A stretch of 64,000 nt of DNA from Haliclystus octoradiatus (Eukaryota; Cnidaria; Staurozoa; Stauromedusae; Haliclystidae). A program made the position numbers and the translations under genes. This document shows positions 22,101-31,868 of the stretch, piece after piece; within the stretch, counting starts at the first letter, position 1, and each line of letters opens with the position of its first letter. The stretch is from contig OU744452.1 in NCBI GenBank assembly GCA_916610825.1, forward strand, positions 6,914,021 through 6,978,020, read 5' to 3'. The notes beneath the pieces were generated by a model, which was not told the DNA's origin, did no database searches, and saw only the letters and a list, made by a program, of their open reading frames with translations.

Positions 22101-25100
22101 ATTGATAGTTTTATGATTTAGTTGTCAAACCTCAACAAAAAAATTCAGAAGAAATTTTCAAATGCCTCTATGATTCCAGCAGGCATAACGTTTTGGCAGA
22201 CCCTGCCGTTTAAATTCCAAATGAGTGGCTATTTTCGATAAGAGCAACATTTACAGAATTCAGTTGTTTTTTGCCTTATTTGCCTTATTCTGTCTATTGT
22301 CTATTATTCTGTTTATTCTGTATTTGTACTTTTGTGTCTATTTTGTAGAGCCGCCTGCATGTGATACTTGTGAGAATATAACCAGTATTGAGCGAGTACC
22401 GTTCAACGATGCAGATGAGCTAGATGAAGCGATTCAGGCATATGAACCGACTGTCATCACAGGAGAACCAGGTTACAGTGATGTTGAATACGATTTTGCG
22501 TATTTGAAAGACTTTTATTCTGCTAATAAGAATGAACTTGATGATTCCTTTGTTGGAAAGATTGGTACATCTGAGATCAAAACGCTGGAAGGATTCTTTG
22601 CATTAGATGAGAAGAAAGTCATGGATTCTGGCTTAATATTTGGCTGGTATGAGTTTAATATGGCATTGATAAGTTTTAATTTATATTATCTGATCACATA
22701 GCCTTATATAGTTTAAAAATGTGAGATTCTTCCATTGCAAATCCCATGTTAAAGCTTACTGTGGTGCAATGCAATCCTATCACACATAGTCCTGATGTGT
22801 GTGCATCTGTGTATGTGTCTATGTCTTTGCGCATAACTCAATCAGACTCAAATCAATCTTCGAGTTGAATACTATTTGTATTCTCTTGGGAATTGCTGTC
22901 AGTGGCCTTCACTCTTACTTAATTCAATGTAACAAAGCGAATAACTTATTTTCTGCAAAGGAGGTTCTCTTTGTTGTTTAAATATTTTAAAAGTGCGCGA
23001 GCGGGATGGTTCCATGTATTTGCCTTTTCCTTTTTATTTGATCAACGGAAGCAAGACAAAATGTGTAGTCTATAGAAGAAGCATTCTCGTAATTTTGTAA
23101 ATAAAGTATGTTTATTTTCTGACCAGCAGGTTATCGTTTGCAAATGTTGTTCCAGTTGCTTTTGAAGCATTATGTTCACAATAGGGCTTCTTCACTTCTT
23201 AAATACATGATAATATTTCAAATTATAACTTATGGATCACATAGCCAGGCCTAAATTTATTTAATGTTTCTATTATCTGGTAAATCATATTTTGTATAGG
23301 CACGCTTCTCATTTAATTGGTACAAAGACACTAAGACAACTTTATCAAAGACCATCATTTCTGCCTATCATGGCAGAGGTTGTAATTGAAAAAACTCTTC
23401 TTATCGTCAGCCCAGGGGCCAAAGATAGTCTTCTTTATGTGAGTAAATGATTTCATTATGTTTCCATTATGACAATATGCTGCATTTGACATTTGGGAAA
23501 TATTTACTAGAAGCATTCCGCTTCATGCATTCCACTCTAGTAAAGCAGAGAGGTTAGATCTACTTAAGGTTTAACAATATCACAACAACCTCCAAGATTC
23601 CAAAAAGCACCCGGGATGTCACAATATACATTTGTTCAGGATCCGACAAAGGTTCAGCCTTCTTTAAATCCTAGAGGTATTTCAACATTTTCTTCTGGAT
23701 TTTATTGATTTAATTAGATATTTATTGACCTTTATGCAATATATACCAGATGCTAGCAGATTCTTCGACAAACAGTACATTTTTCTGTTTGGGCATATTC
23801 AGGGTCCGACAAAAGTAGGAACCCTGGAATCCTAGGTTACGGAAGGCTAGAGCAAATTGTTCAGATGAAAACAATTAAAGAAGATATTAAAACATCTTGA
23901 GAAATTGCCTTGGGATGTTGAAGTGCCTCTAGGATTCCAGAAGACTAAACCTTTTGTCAAACCTTGATGATATTGTGTGAATAAAAAAGAGGTCCTATCC
24001 TATTCTAAGGGTAAAAAACCTTTCTATGCGACAATGTCGAATGATAACCAGCTGTGTCTTGAGTTTTATTGTTTAGTATTTATCATTGATTGAAATTAAT
24101 CATTGCAGCCACCTTCAAATGCTGGTCAAGGTTTGCTTGTACAAGCAAGTGGGATGTCTGAAATCAGCTTGATACGTGATCCCCACTGTGCCAGAAATTG
24201 CACTGACTTGAAGATTAACCTTCAACAGGGAGAAATCCGTAAGTTTTATACCCGGTTGTATACCTAAGTGAAATTTGCCTTTGCTGTTAAACGATAGCAG
24301 TCACCTGTAAATCTTTGTAAAATAGAACTGAGTAAAACTTTCATCAAAACCCTAATATCGAAACGTGGTCAACAAAACGTCACACAAATACACTTCAATT
24401 TGTGATTCAAAATTAATTCGAATAGCATGATGCCTATCGGGAATGGTAAACGGCTAAGCGTGGTAAACAAAAACATTTCTTCAAATCATTGTTGGCGATT
24501 CAAGTTTATTTCAAAATATTGAGCGATCCGTATGATGATTTATGACCAATATTGATTTTACGACCTCATAGATTTGTTGAAAGCGCATAAGATATTTCTG
24601 TTTTATAAAAAATTATCAAGTATTAAACACTTTTTTGTGCAATATGGGTTTTATAAATACTGTACTCAGGTTACTATGAGGCATTCAAAAAGCTTTTCAA
24701 AGTGGTTCTTGATTTTGTTACGCTTTCCTCTTAATGCAACACTTGTGTTTATAATCATCCATATTGTATGGAAAATGTTCAATATTTGTATAGTATAAAA
24801 TTTACAACTTATATTTGTATGTTGCTTTGGTATACAGACTCTCTTAAACGATTTTCCTGTTTCTTGACACTGGTCACTTTAGCAGGTTTATACGTATCCT
24901 GCGTTACAGAATTGGTAGAATAGGGTCTGTTTAATACACTCTTGTTCTGTCCCAGTCACTTGCCTGTGTGGTAATATTTTCCCATACTCCTGCACGTTTT
25001 TCTCACGATCCGTGTCATATGAGAGGGATGTGTGAGTAAAATCTCACATCATCGTTTAATATAAAGAGACTACCTCTGCAAAAAACAATTGAGGAGTTCA

Positions 25101-25770
25101 TAAACTGTTCATGAACTCCTGAACTGTTTTTCGCAGGGGTACCACTGAAACACAAAATAGCAAAGCAAAACAACCTAGTCTGCCATTGAGAGATTCCTAG
25201 ATAGAAAATCACACAACGGTTAGAACAATACATATCGTATTATTACACCAGACCGTATGTAAATTTAATCGGCCTAGTTTATACAGCGTTCATGTGTGAT
25301 TACGTTTAAAGGTTAGCAGGTATCTGTCTTTGGCGCACTTCTTTTTTCATAAAGTAGACCATGCTTGACAAATTGCTTCAACGAAAGGAAATAACTTAAT
25401 TTACTTTTGAAATTTTTTTTTGAATATCACTTCGGTATTGTTTAGCAACTACTAACATTTTGTCTGTCTTCTTTGAGTCATTTGTTTGTAAGAATTCGAG
25501 AAGATTTATAGAGCAGTTGCTTTCCTTGATGATTGGTTTAATAACCTTCAGAGTTATTAAATGCTTTACACTGAATATTTTGAAAATGACACACAGAGAC
25601 ATTCGCATTCATAGGTATGGATTGGGGTTCTATTGTCTTTTACAAACTGATTTTCTTGTTTGTTATTTATTTTATTAGTTTACTATCCTCCTACACCATG
25701 GGAGATTAACATCAAAGCTATTGGTGATAAATTATCTGTGTTTTATGGAGCTGGCTTTACATCAGCATGA
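16144..25770 (+). CDS. Membrane-anchored JmjC/cupin-like protein (six coding exons)
   Basis: Coding exons: 16144-16285, 20512-20826, 22349-22646, 23300-23438, 24109-24238 and 25679-25770. All introns are GT-AG and phases agree (1, 1, 2, 0, 1), giving 371 residues. Residues 1-65 are charged, about 66-92 are strongly hydrophobic (one membrane span), and the rest lies beyond it, with Cys pairs at 157/160 and 325/329. Residues about 170-370 resemble the Cupin_8/JmjC fold: TVITG entry motif, RPSFLP (269-274), and GEILYYPPTPW (339-349). The Fe(II)-binding His-x-Asp and the distal His expected in active family members are not seen; the corresponding places read SLLYPPSN and PWEINI. It may be a pseudoenzyme in the secretory pathway. 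Family membership is by eye; the gene model is firm. ATTAAA at about 25862 may be the polyadenylation signal. Confidence 0.8.
16932..16969 (+). repeat. 19-bp tandem duplication
   Basis: CGTCATGCTTCTATGGATT occurs twice with no gap. Confidence 0.9.
17101..17875. mobile_element. TTAA-flanked non-autonomous transposon
   Basis: The ends AGGGAGAATACTGACCGGGG and its reverse complement form a 32-bp inverted repeat with one mismatch, flanked by TTAA (17097-17100, 17876-17879). TTAA duplications are made by piggyBac and Kolobok transposases; the AGGG start favours neither clearly. At 775 bp, it has no coding capacity and is nested in the 16499-19341 element. Confidence 0.8.
18239..18600 (+). mobile_element. 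tRNA-derived SINE
   Basis: The head has a box A (TAGCTCAGTTGG, 18248-18259) and box B (GGTTCAAATCC, 18303-18313) of an RNA polymerase III promoter at tRNA-like spacing, but the cloverleaf is degenerate, so this is not a working tRNA gene. The following about 290 bases have higher GC than the surroundings and no coding sense. The 3' end is uncertain. Confidence 0.6.
19344..20511. other. Remainder of intron 1, no gene
   Basis: AT-rich intron sequence with a short (TA)n tract near 19900. No other feature is visible. Confidence 0.4.
20849..21688. mobile_element. hAT-type MITE in intron 2
   Basis: TAGGGATGCACCAAAACG at the left and the complement of TAGGGATGCACCGAAATTCG at the right form inverted repeats, flanked by a perfect 8-bp duplication TTTTTTAT (20841-20848, 21689-21696). 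The 8-bp duplication and GGGATGCACC ends are typical of hAT elements. It lies 22 bases after the exon 2 splice donor. Subterminal TTCGGCCGAAA-type palindromes recur inside. Confidence 0.88.
22022..22204 (+). repeat. Member of the CAGGGTCCGACAAA family in intron 2
   Basis: It starts CAGTGTCTGACAAAAGG, contains GATTCCGGAAGGCTATAGAG and ATGCCTCTATGATTCCAG, and ends GTTTTGGCAGACCCTG. About 183 bp with inverted ends. Confidence 0.6.
23637..23690 (-). repeat. Half copy of the CAGGGTCCGACAAA family
   Basis: CAGGATCCGACAAAGGTTCA followed by TCCTAGAGGTATTTCAAC corresponds to the inverted far end of the copy at 23800-23966. Confidence 0.45.
23800..23966 (+). repeat. Member of the CAGGGTCCGACAAA family in intron 4
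   Basis: It begins CAGGGTCCGACAAAAG and ends CTTTTGTCAAACCTTG, an imperfect inverted repeat. No coding capacity; the flanks give no clean duplication. It lies in intron 4 of the JmjC-like gene. Confidence 0.6.
25092..25136. repeat. Short hairpin repeat, second copy
   Basis: GTTCATAAACTGTTCATGAA then CTCCTGAACTGTTTTTCGCAG matches 7325-7370 at nearly every base. It is within intron 5 of the JmjC-like gene. Confidence 0.45.
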
Positions 25771-26406
25771 TGAATCAATATCTTCAAATGTAGTGCACAT
25801 GTTGTACATATCGCATGTCATATACATGTTGTATACATCTTGCTTGTACAAGTCTTCTGTTATTAAACGCAGAAAAGAACTATAATTGATGACGAACAGT
25901 ATCTCACTCGGTTTGATCTTCCCCTAAAACCAAACTTCTACATCTTCTTTTGTTATGTTAAAATCTGAAATTTTGATAGCATGGGTTTCGTTGCACATTG
26001 CAAGTTTTACCCCAGATAGGTAGGGGGCAGATGGCTACAATCCCAGGTCTAGGATTCCCACCCTCCTTGTCGTGAAAACAATTTTGACTGTCAGAAAAAT
26101 ATGTGTTATTTTCCATTTAAATGACCTCTGAACAACCCCCTCGCCGAAAGAGATAGCCCTGTTTTATGGAAATCCGGCATTTATGCAGTATACCATTTTT
26201 CTTGGCGTACAGTTTGCAATAATGGCAATAATCTGAACAGTGACCATTTATCTGTATATGTGCCTTTCCTCTGAAAATTATAGTTTAAAAAAAATTATTA
26301 AGTTGCATGATGTGTGAAATGAAAGTGAATTCGAAGCCCCAAAGTCTTCTGGGCACGAATTATTTAAAAATAATTCAACAGAAGGAAAATGTTATCTCTA
26401 CTCTAG
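25771..26406. other. 3' flank of the JmjC-like gene
   Basis: Contains ATTAAA about 90 bases after the stop codon (near 25862), a plausible polyadenylation signal. No other gene is seen. Confidence 0.4.
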
Positions 26407-26561
26407 TCTGGTGTCTAGTCTGCACGTAGACTGTATGCAGACTGTCGGTAGTCTGGGATCTAGTCTGTACGTAGACTGTATGCAGACTGTGCGTAGCCTG
26501 GGGTGTAGTCTGCACGTAGACTGTATGCAGACTGTAGGTAGTCTAGGGTCTAGTCTGCTGG
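26407..26561 (+). repeat. 45-bp minisatellite, 3.4 copies
   Basis: Units at 26407-26451, 26452-26496, 26497-26541 and a partial 26542-26561. Each contains AGTCTGCACGTAGACT (a near-palindrome) and ATGCAGACTGT. The period is divisible by three, so an open frame with a 15-residue repeat (core HVDCMQTV) runs through it; there is no other sign of coding. Confidence 0.9.
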
Positions 26562-26779
26562 TATGCATGTTTATTTGTCTAATAAATTATGACTGGCAAA
26601 GTACTGGAAAACCTTCGGCTCCCACTTATGCACAGCCATTGGTATACAAAAAAAAATTAGATAAAGACAGTTATAATAAAAGGAGTTAATTAATTATACT
26701 ATTCATTACGAGCTAAGTCAGTATTGACAGTGCAATACTGATTTATATTTACATTATTTAATATTTCATATATACAGAA

Positions 26780-27041
26780 GTTCATGAGCTAAATTATACA
26801 TCAGTATCAATTAGTCATGTTTAATTCTGCGGCTCTCCAGTGTTTCTATATCATATGCAATCGTCTTGAATACTTTTATAACAGGGATGGTCGACTCTGA
26901 AATAGTTGATGCGTCTTGTAAAATTTCGCTGGACCTTTTCTGACCTTATCAGATGAGGATTCTAGACTGGTGATGTATTTTCTAATAATGGTCTAACGTA
27001 TGTTTTATAGGCTTTGATAAGCATAGCAGGATTCGATCGGT
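26780..27041 (-). pseudogene. CR1/L2-like LINE, C-terminal reverse-transcriptase fragment
   Basis: Minus-strand reading gives LIKAYKTYVRPLLEN, SPVWNPHL, then after decay LETLESRRIKHD, the order typical of the thumb and C-terminal region of CR1/L2-type non-LTR reverse transcriptases. Frames are broken. The fragment continues at 31869-32400, upstream in its own sense; the two parts are separated by the LTR element at 27042-31868. Confidence 0.7.
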
Positions 27042-27200
27042 TGTAGAGTCGGATAAATACATAAAGAATACAACGTTAGTAATATAACAACATCAAGTAT
27101 AATTCAGATCCGCTTCAAAACTCTTCTGTCTCACATCTCTTGATCCTCTTACTTATACATTCTATCACGAGGCTGGCCAATAACTCATGCTAAACCAACA
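27042..27200 (-). repeat. 3' LTR
   Basis: Downstream LTR in the element's own (minus) sense, 159 bp, TG...CA ends. Confidence 0.88.
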
Positions 27201-27340
27201 CTCGCTTCTTCTTCAAAAGTTTATTAATTTTAGTTATTAATTATGTATAATTATATGAAGTATTTAAATCAAATTATCGAATAAATATGTAACAGCAAGA
27301 AGTATTTAATTATAAGAAGAACAACGTTAACGACACCTGT

Positions 27341-28243
27341 TTAATGTGTAGAAGGATCGGATGGATCAAAACGCACAGGCGGTTTACTAACTCGTCCAGG
27401 TCGTGTATGTACATTATCATTATTATTAAATCTTGAGGTTGGTCTCACATGAGACCCAGCCCTCACAAGTTGCTGACCGGAATCTGTTGAAATTGTTGTA
27501 CGGTCTTCAGACGAACTTACTGTAATACCACGGACGTTATTGTTACCATGTCTAAATAAAACTCTTTCCCCGTCATTGGGAATAGGTACATTACTAATAT
27601 TATTACCGCTATCGTGATATTTTTTCATTGCTAACTTAGCTTTTAATTGACTATCTACATTTACAGCTTTTGATGAAAATAAAGCAGGAATTGCCGTTAT
27701 AGGACGTCGACCTGTCAAAGCATGCAAAGGCGATGTACCGATCATACGATGATGAGAAGTACGAATAATAAATAAAACGTGACGTAAACGTTGGTTATTA
27801 CTAAGATCGTCACAACGAGACCATCGTCTTTTAAAAGTCCGGTGAAAACGTTCAACCATCCCATTAGATCTGGGGTATCGCGGGGCCGAGTGTCGAATTG
27901 TAACGCCCCATGATGACAAAAATGACTTAAACTTCTTAGACGTAAACTGCGATCCGTTATCAGACATGATCTCTAAACAAGGACCATGAGAACAAAATAC
28001 AGATTCTAAAGCATCTAAAATATCAGGCGTTTTCTCACGTTTTATAGAAAACACTTCAGGGTAACGAGACCCATAATCAACAATACTTAAATATGGTTTA
28101 CCATCTACATGGAAAATATCCATGGCTAAAGTGTGCCACGGCGGTAATACATCAGATGGCTTTAACTCAGTATTAGGCCACCGTTCATCGAATTCTTTAC
28201 ATTGTTCACAATGTTCAATAATAGTTTTTACTTCTTTGGTCAA
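27341..28243 (-). CDS. Ty3/gypsy integrase region
   Basis: 300 codons. The catalytic core shows the D of MDIF, the D of SDNGSQF and the E of NGMVERFHR, i.e. a D,D-35-E integrase (RNase H fold) that inserts the cDNA. The Cys pair of the zinc-binding domain (CEQC) is near the start. The frame is continuous with the reverse transcriptase frame upstream except for a TGA where the family has the Trp of its WWPG motif. The C-terminal part is basic and poorly conserved. It would be inactive as part of a polyprotein because of that stop. Confidence 0.85.
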   Translation of the reverse strand: MTKEVKTIIEHCEQCKEFDERWPNTELKPSDVLPPWHTLAMDIFHVDGKPYLSIVDYGSRYPEVFSIKREKTPDILDALESVFCSHGPCLEIMSDNGSQFTSKKFKSFLSSWGVTIRHSAPRYPRSNGMVERFHRTFKRRWSRCDDLSNNQRLRHVLFIIRTSHHRMIGTSPLHALTGRRPITAIPALFSSKAVNVDSQLKAKLAMKKYHDSGNNISNVPIPNDGERVLFRHGNNNVRGITVSSSEDRTTISTDSGQQLVRAGSHVRPTSRFNNNDNVHTRPGRVSKPPVRFDPSDPSTH

Positions 28244-28252
28244 ACCAGGCCA

Positions 28253-29488
28253 TCATACTGATGATAAATTAGACAATGTAGATTTTAAGCCAACATGACT
28301 GTCGTGCGCAGAATAAATAACACGTTCACGTAAGGTAGATGGAATGACAATCTGTGAACCTCTTAGCAGTAAACGTGGCTGTGAAGAAACAGATAATGAA
28401 TAACGTTCTTTAAAATAACAATCCAAATTTTCAGGTAAGTTAGACCAATTACTAGTCTCTAAACAATTGATAACTAACGACAACGCTGTTTCGCGGGAAA
28501 CTTCTTTTATAGACACAAATTCAGGAGTAAGAAATTGTGTAGCGTCATCAAGAACAACTGATGCAATTTCACTATAATCTTTAGTAGACAATTCAGTGGT
28601 GTCATCCGCAATAGGTGAACGAGATAAAGTATCTGCTAATGTATTCATCTGTTCACGGGCCGGTTTATAACAAATAGTGCCCCCAAAAGAAGCAAATCTC
28701 ATTAACATACGCTGTAAACGAGGGGCAACATCGTCAAATGGTTTTTTCCAAATAGACTCTAAAGGTTTATGGTCAGTCCAAAATTGTACAGGACCACCCA
28801 AAATAAATTGTCGGAAACGAGTAGCACCAAACACAATAGATAATAGTTCACGCTCCATCTGCGAGTATTTCTGCTCAGTGGAGGTGAGGGATCGACTAGC
28901 GCACAAAACAGGCTTCCATTCATTGTTATGCAATTGCATGAGCACAGCTCCTAATCCATGTGGACTTGCATCGGACAAAACAGCAGTAGTAGCATTACAA
29001 TCATAAAATGCAAACGAAGTAGTTGCAGCACATCGTAAATCATCCTTCATTTTATCCCAACAATTATCAATAGCGCTCTGATCATATGAGCCCTTCAATA
29101 TATCTCGTATAGCTTTTAAATTGTTAGATAATGAAGGTAAAAATTTTTGCAAGTAATTTAACATACCTAACAAACGACGCGCTTCTGTGACAGACTTTGG
29201 TGGTTGTAATGCCAAAGCTTCAGTAATTTTTGTAAGATCTGGAGCCAGACCAGCAGCAGAAATTGTATGACCAAGATAAAGCAACTGTTCTTGTGCAAAT
29301 TTACATTTCCTTTTATTTAATTTTGCCCCAATGGATTTTAAACGTCGTAAAACAACATTTAGACGAGCGTCATGTTCAGTACGGTCTTTGCCAAATATAA
29401 TTATATCGTCGATATAAACTAGACATCCAGGAAGATCAACTAAATGATCTGACATAACTCTTTGAAACAATTCAGGAGCAGAGCTCAC
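28253..29488 (-). CDS. Ty3/gypsy reverse transcriptase (C-terminal part) and RNase H
   Basis: 411 codons. It starts just before APELFQRVM; the active-site YIDDII block follows, then the connection and an RNase H with the SDASPHGLGA motif and an ADTLSR segment. These domains copy the RNA into cDNA and remove the RNA strand. The first catalytic Asp block (LDL) is in the other piece, beyond the MITE. Between 29489 and 29589 the coding sequence continues (LESGFHQIKLD) but a small indel near 29487 shifts the frame. A histidine-rich start of the integrase zinc domain is at the end. Confidence 0.85.
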   Translation of the reverse strand: MSSAPELFQRVMSDHLVDLPGCLVYIDDIIIFGKDRTEHDARLNVVLRRLKSIGAKLNKRKCKFAQEQLLYLGHTISAAGLAPDLTKITEALALQPPKSVTEARRLLGMLNYLQKFLPSLSNNLKAIRDILKGSYDQSAIDNCWDKMKDDLRCAATTSFAFYDCNATTAVLSDASPHGLGAVLMQLHNNEWKPVLCASRSLTSTEQKYSQMERELLSIVFGATRFRQFILGGPVQFWTDHKPLESIWKKPFDDVAPRLQRMLMRFASFGGTICYKPAREQMNTLADTLSRSPIADDTTELSTKDYSEIASVVLDDATQFLTPEFVSIKEVSRETALSLVINCLETSNWSNLPENLDCYFKERYSLSVSSQPRLLLRGSQIVIPSTLRERVIYSAHDSHVGLKSTLSNLSSV

Positions 29489-29592
29489 AATAAAGGTAAA
29501 CGTTTAAATTTATAATTTCCAATATGAGTTGAGATTGTAGTTAATTCCGAAGAATCCGCATCGAGTTTGATTTGATGAAACCCGGACTCTAA

Positions 29593-30070
29593 GGCCCTGT
29601 TTACAAGGAGGGCGAGTTACCCGGGTAGGCGAGTTACTCGCCTTACCGAGTTAAAATGTGTTGTGTGTTTACAAGGGTCACCTGAGTAACCCGCCTACCC
29701 GAGTTAAATAATTTGAAGCCAATCTAAGCATGCGCGCTGAAATGGAACGATTAGAGAACAAAAGATGTCTACAGCGGAAACGTTCGAAACAATAGAAAAT
29801 TAAAGCTACCATTTTTTAATTTTAACCCGCCTACCCGAGTTACTCGCCTATATCCGTTTACAAGTCAAAAAGTGACAGAAAGTTGTCTCGGGTAGGCGAG
29901 TTACCCGGTCTGCCAAGGCGAGTAACTCGGGTAGGCGAGTTACTCGGGTGGGCGAGACAATTTTCTCACTTTGCTTGTAAACAGAACGCGCATAAACAAT
30001 AGACCCGGGTAACTCGCCAACCCGAGTAACTCGCCTACCCGAGTAACTCGCCCTCCTTGTAAACAGGGCC
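29593..30070. mobile_element. Harbinger-type MITE inside the reverse transcriptase
   Basis: Perfect inverted ends GGCCCTGTTTACAAGGAGGG (28 bp or more) flanked by TAA (29590-29592, 30071-30073), a TWA duplication as made by PIF/Harbinger transposases. The interior is made largely of repeats of GGGTAGGCGAGTTACTCG, in both orientations. 478 bp, no coding capacity of its own. It splits the reverse transcriptase between its LDL and ESGFHQI blocks. Confidence 0.92.
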
Positions 30071-30073
30071 TAA

Positions 30074-31642
30074 ATCCAAACAGGAAAAGTATTTGGAACC
30101 AGACATCTTAGCGAAAAATGAATCAGCGTTTGGAATGGCATAACGTTCTCGTTGAACAGCTTCGTTTAAACGTCTAAAATCGCCGCAAAGACGTACATTT
30201 CCATTTTTTCGCCAAGCGACAACAATCGGCGATAACCATTTACTAGGGCCAGTCACTCTCTCCAATATATCAGCTTTAACCATCTTTTCTATTTCTTTTT
30301 CAACTGGTTTATGTAATCTGAAAGCAAGCTTTCGTGCACCTTGAACAATAGGTGTAACATTAGATTTAACATTAATTGTTGCAACACCAATATTTCCTAG
30401 CGTTTCATCGACAGCACTTACGCTGACATCGTATGCTTCAGGTAATTGTAACGGCTGTCCTCCTAATAATAAATAGTCGGAATAACTCAACAGAGGACAT
30501 TTTAATTTCTTTATACATTTAGCCTTGATCAAAATTGCCTTGTCGCTTGATGAGGCCGACACTTTGACTTTTCCTTCAGCAATAATAGGTATCTTTTTAC
30601 TATTCCATGGTTTCACAAAAATGTCAGTAAGCATTTTAAATTCTTGACCTTTCTTTAAATATTCTACAGGTAACATCGTTGCCGTACTTCCAGGATCGAT
30701 TAAAAATTTCAAAGGGTCTCCGTTTACAAATAAATGTACATAAGCACGCTCACCTGGCTGAGCGGAAGTTAATGCAAAAGAAATTTCCGACTCATTCGAT
30801 GATGAGGTGTTATCCTCATTGTCAAGAGCAGCGCTTTTATCAGAGCGATGTGATTTACGCCTGACAGATACTTTATGCTGTGATGGCGTCCTTGTCTTGT
30901 TAACACTGTCATTCGCATATTTACTACGCTGACAAACGCTGTGAAAATGATTACGAAGTCCACATGATGAACATGATTTCCCATATGCAGGACAGCGTCC
31001 AACAGCGTGCGATCGTCCACAATATTTGCATGAATCGATAATCTTTGTATTATTTGCAGTTGTAGCGGCGATAATCTCTGTTTTAACAGCATCTGATCTA
31101 TTAACAGTTTCATAACTTGAGACTAATTTTGTACATTCGTCAATAGTTAAAGAGTCAAAATCCTGTTGCAATAATAATCGTTTTGCGTCTTCGTTTCGGA
31201 CACCACGAACCAACAAATCCCGCATTAACATATCTCCGGTTAGGGTGCGGTCAGTGTAACCCGTCTCATCATATAAATTTCTCAATTGTTGTAAGTATTC
31301 ATGTATTGGCTCGTCTTCACTTTGACGACAATCAAATAACTTACAACGGTAATCCAAATGTCGTCTCTGTGGTTTCAGGATCTTAGTTATTCCTTTGAGG
31401 ACATTAGTGACAGTTTCCGTGTTGTCGGCCAAATTAAACGTACAGTTTTTCTTGGTAAATTGCCGGAACTCTTCGCCTGCAATGTTGTAGAGAATAGCAA
31501 GCTTCTTTGCTTCTGATTGCAGTGCTAAGTCGGTGGCAGTCATATAGGTTTGGAAACCGAATTTCCACTTCGTAAATCGGTCATATGCATCACGTTGACC
31601 AGGATTGAATTCAGGCGGAAGACGCCCACGAAAAGTTGCCAT
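30074..31642 (-). CDS. Ty3/gypsy gag, protease and N-terminal reverse transcriptase
   Basis: Starts with ATG at 31640-31642. Gag occupies roughly the first 200 codons, ending in two zinc knuckles (CKYCGRSHAVGRC and CSSCGLRNHFHSVC), which bind nucleic acid in the particle. The aspartic protease follows with LIDPGST, where the usual D-[ST]-G reads D-P-G, so its activity is doubtful. The reverse transcriptase begins with LHKPVEKEIEKMVKADILE and reaches the first catalytic block FSCLDL, where the MITE interrupts. The open frame runs a few codons into the MITE, to 30035. Gag and pol are in one frame, with no visible shift signal between them. Confidence 0.88.
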
Positions 31643-31709
31643 AACGTAAAAATATGGTTGATTATATATGCATGAAAAAAAAAATATATAAATCTATCCA
31701 CTGTGCCAA

Positions 31710-31868
31710 TGTAGAGTCGGATAAATACATAAAGAATACAACGTTAGTAATATAACAACATCAAGTATAATTCAGATCCGCTTCAAAACTCTTCTGTCTC
31801 ACATCTCTTGATCCTCTTACTTATACATTCTATCACGAGGCTGGCCTCTAACTCATGCTAAACCAACA
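31710..31868 (-). repeat. 5' LTR
   Basis: Upstream LTR in the element's own sense, 159 bp. It is followed (in that sense) by TTGGCACAGTGGATAG, presumably the primer-binding region. Confidence 0.88.

Larger units (their letters stand above)
27042..31868 (-). mobile_element. Ty3/gypsy-like LTR retrotransposon
   Basis: 159-bp LTRs (27042-27200 and 31710-31868) differ by eye at two adjacent positions and are flanked by a CGGT duplication (27038-27041, 31869-31872). The minus-strand interior encodes gag, protease, reverse transcriptase, RNase H and integrase in that order, the Ty3/gypsy arrangement. No envelope-like frame is present. It is broken by a MITE (29593-30070), a frameshift near 29487 and an in-frame TGA near 28250. 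It was inserted into an older LINE, at a place where the target itself had a tandem AGCAGGATTCGATCGGTAA motif. Confidence 0.92.

Noticed and set aside
22225..22701. 158-codon frame as a separate small gene
   Set aside because: It is exon 3 of the JmjC-like gene extended by chance into both introns; splice phases with neighbours fit 22349-22646.
26411..26689. 92-codon frame through the minisatellite
   Set aside because: Produced by a 45-bp period without stops; no other coding sign.
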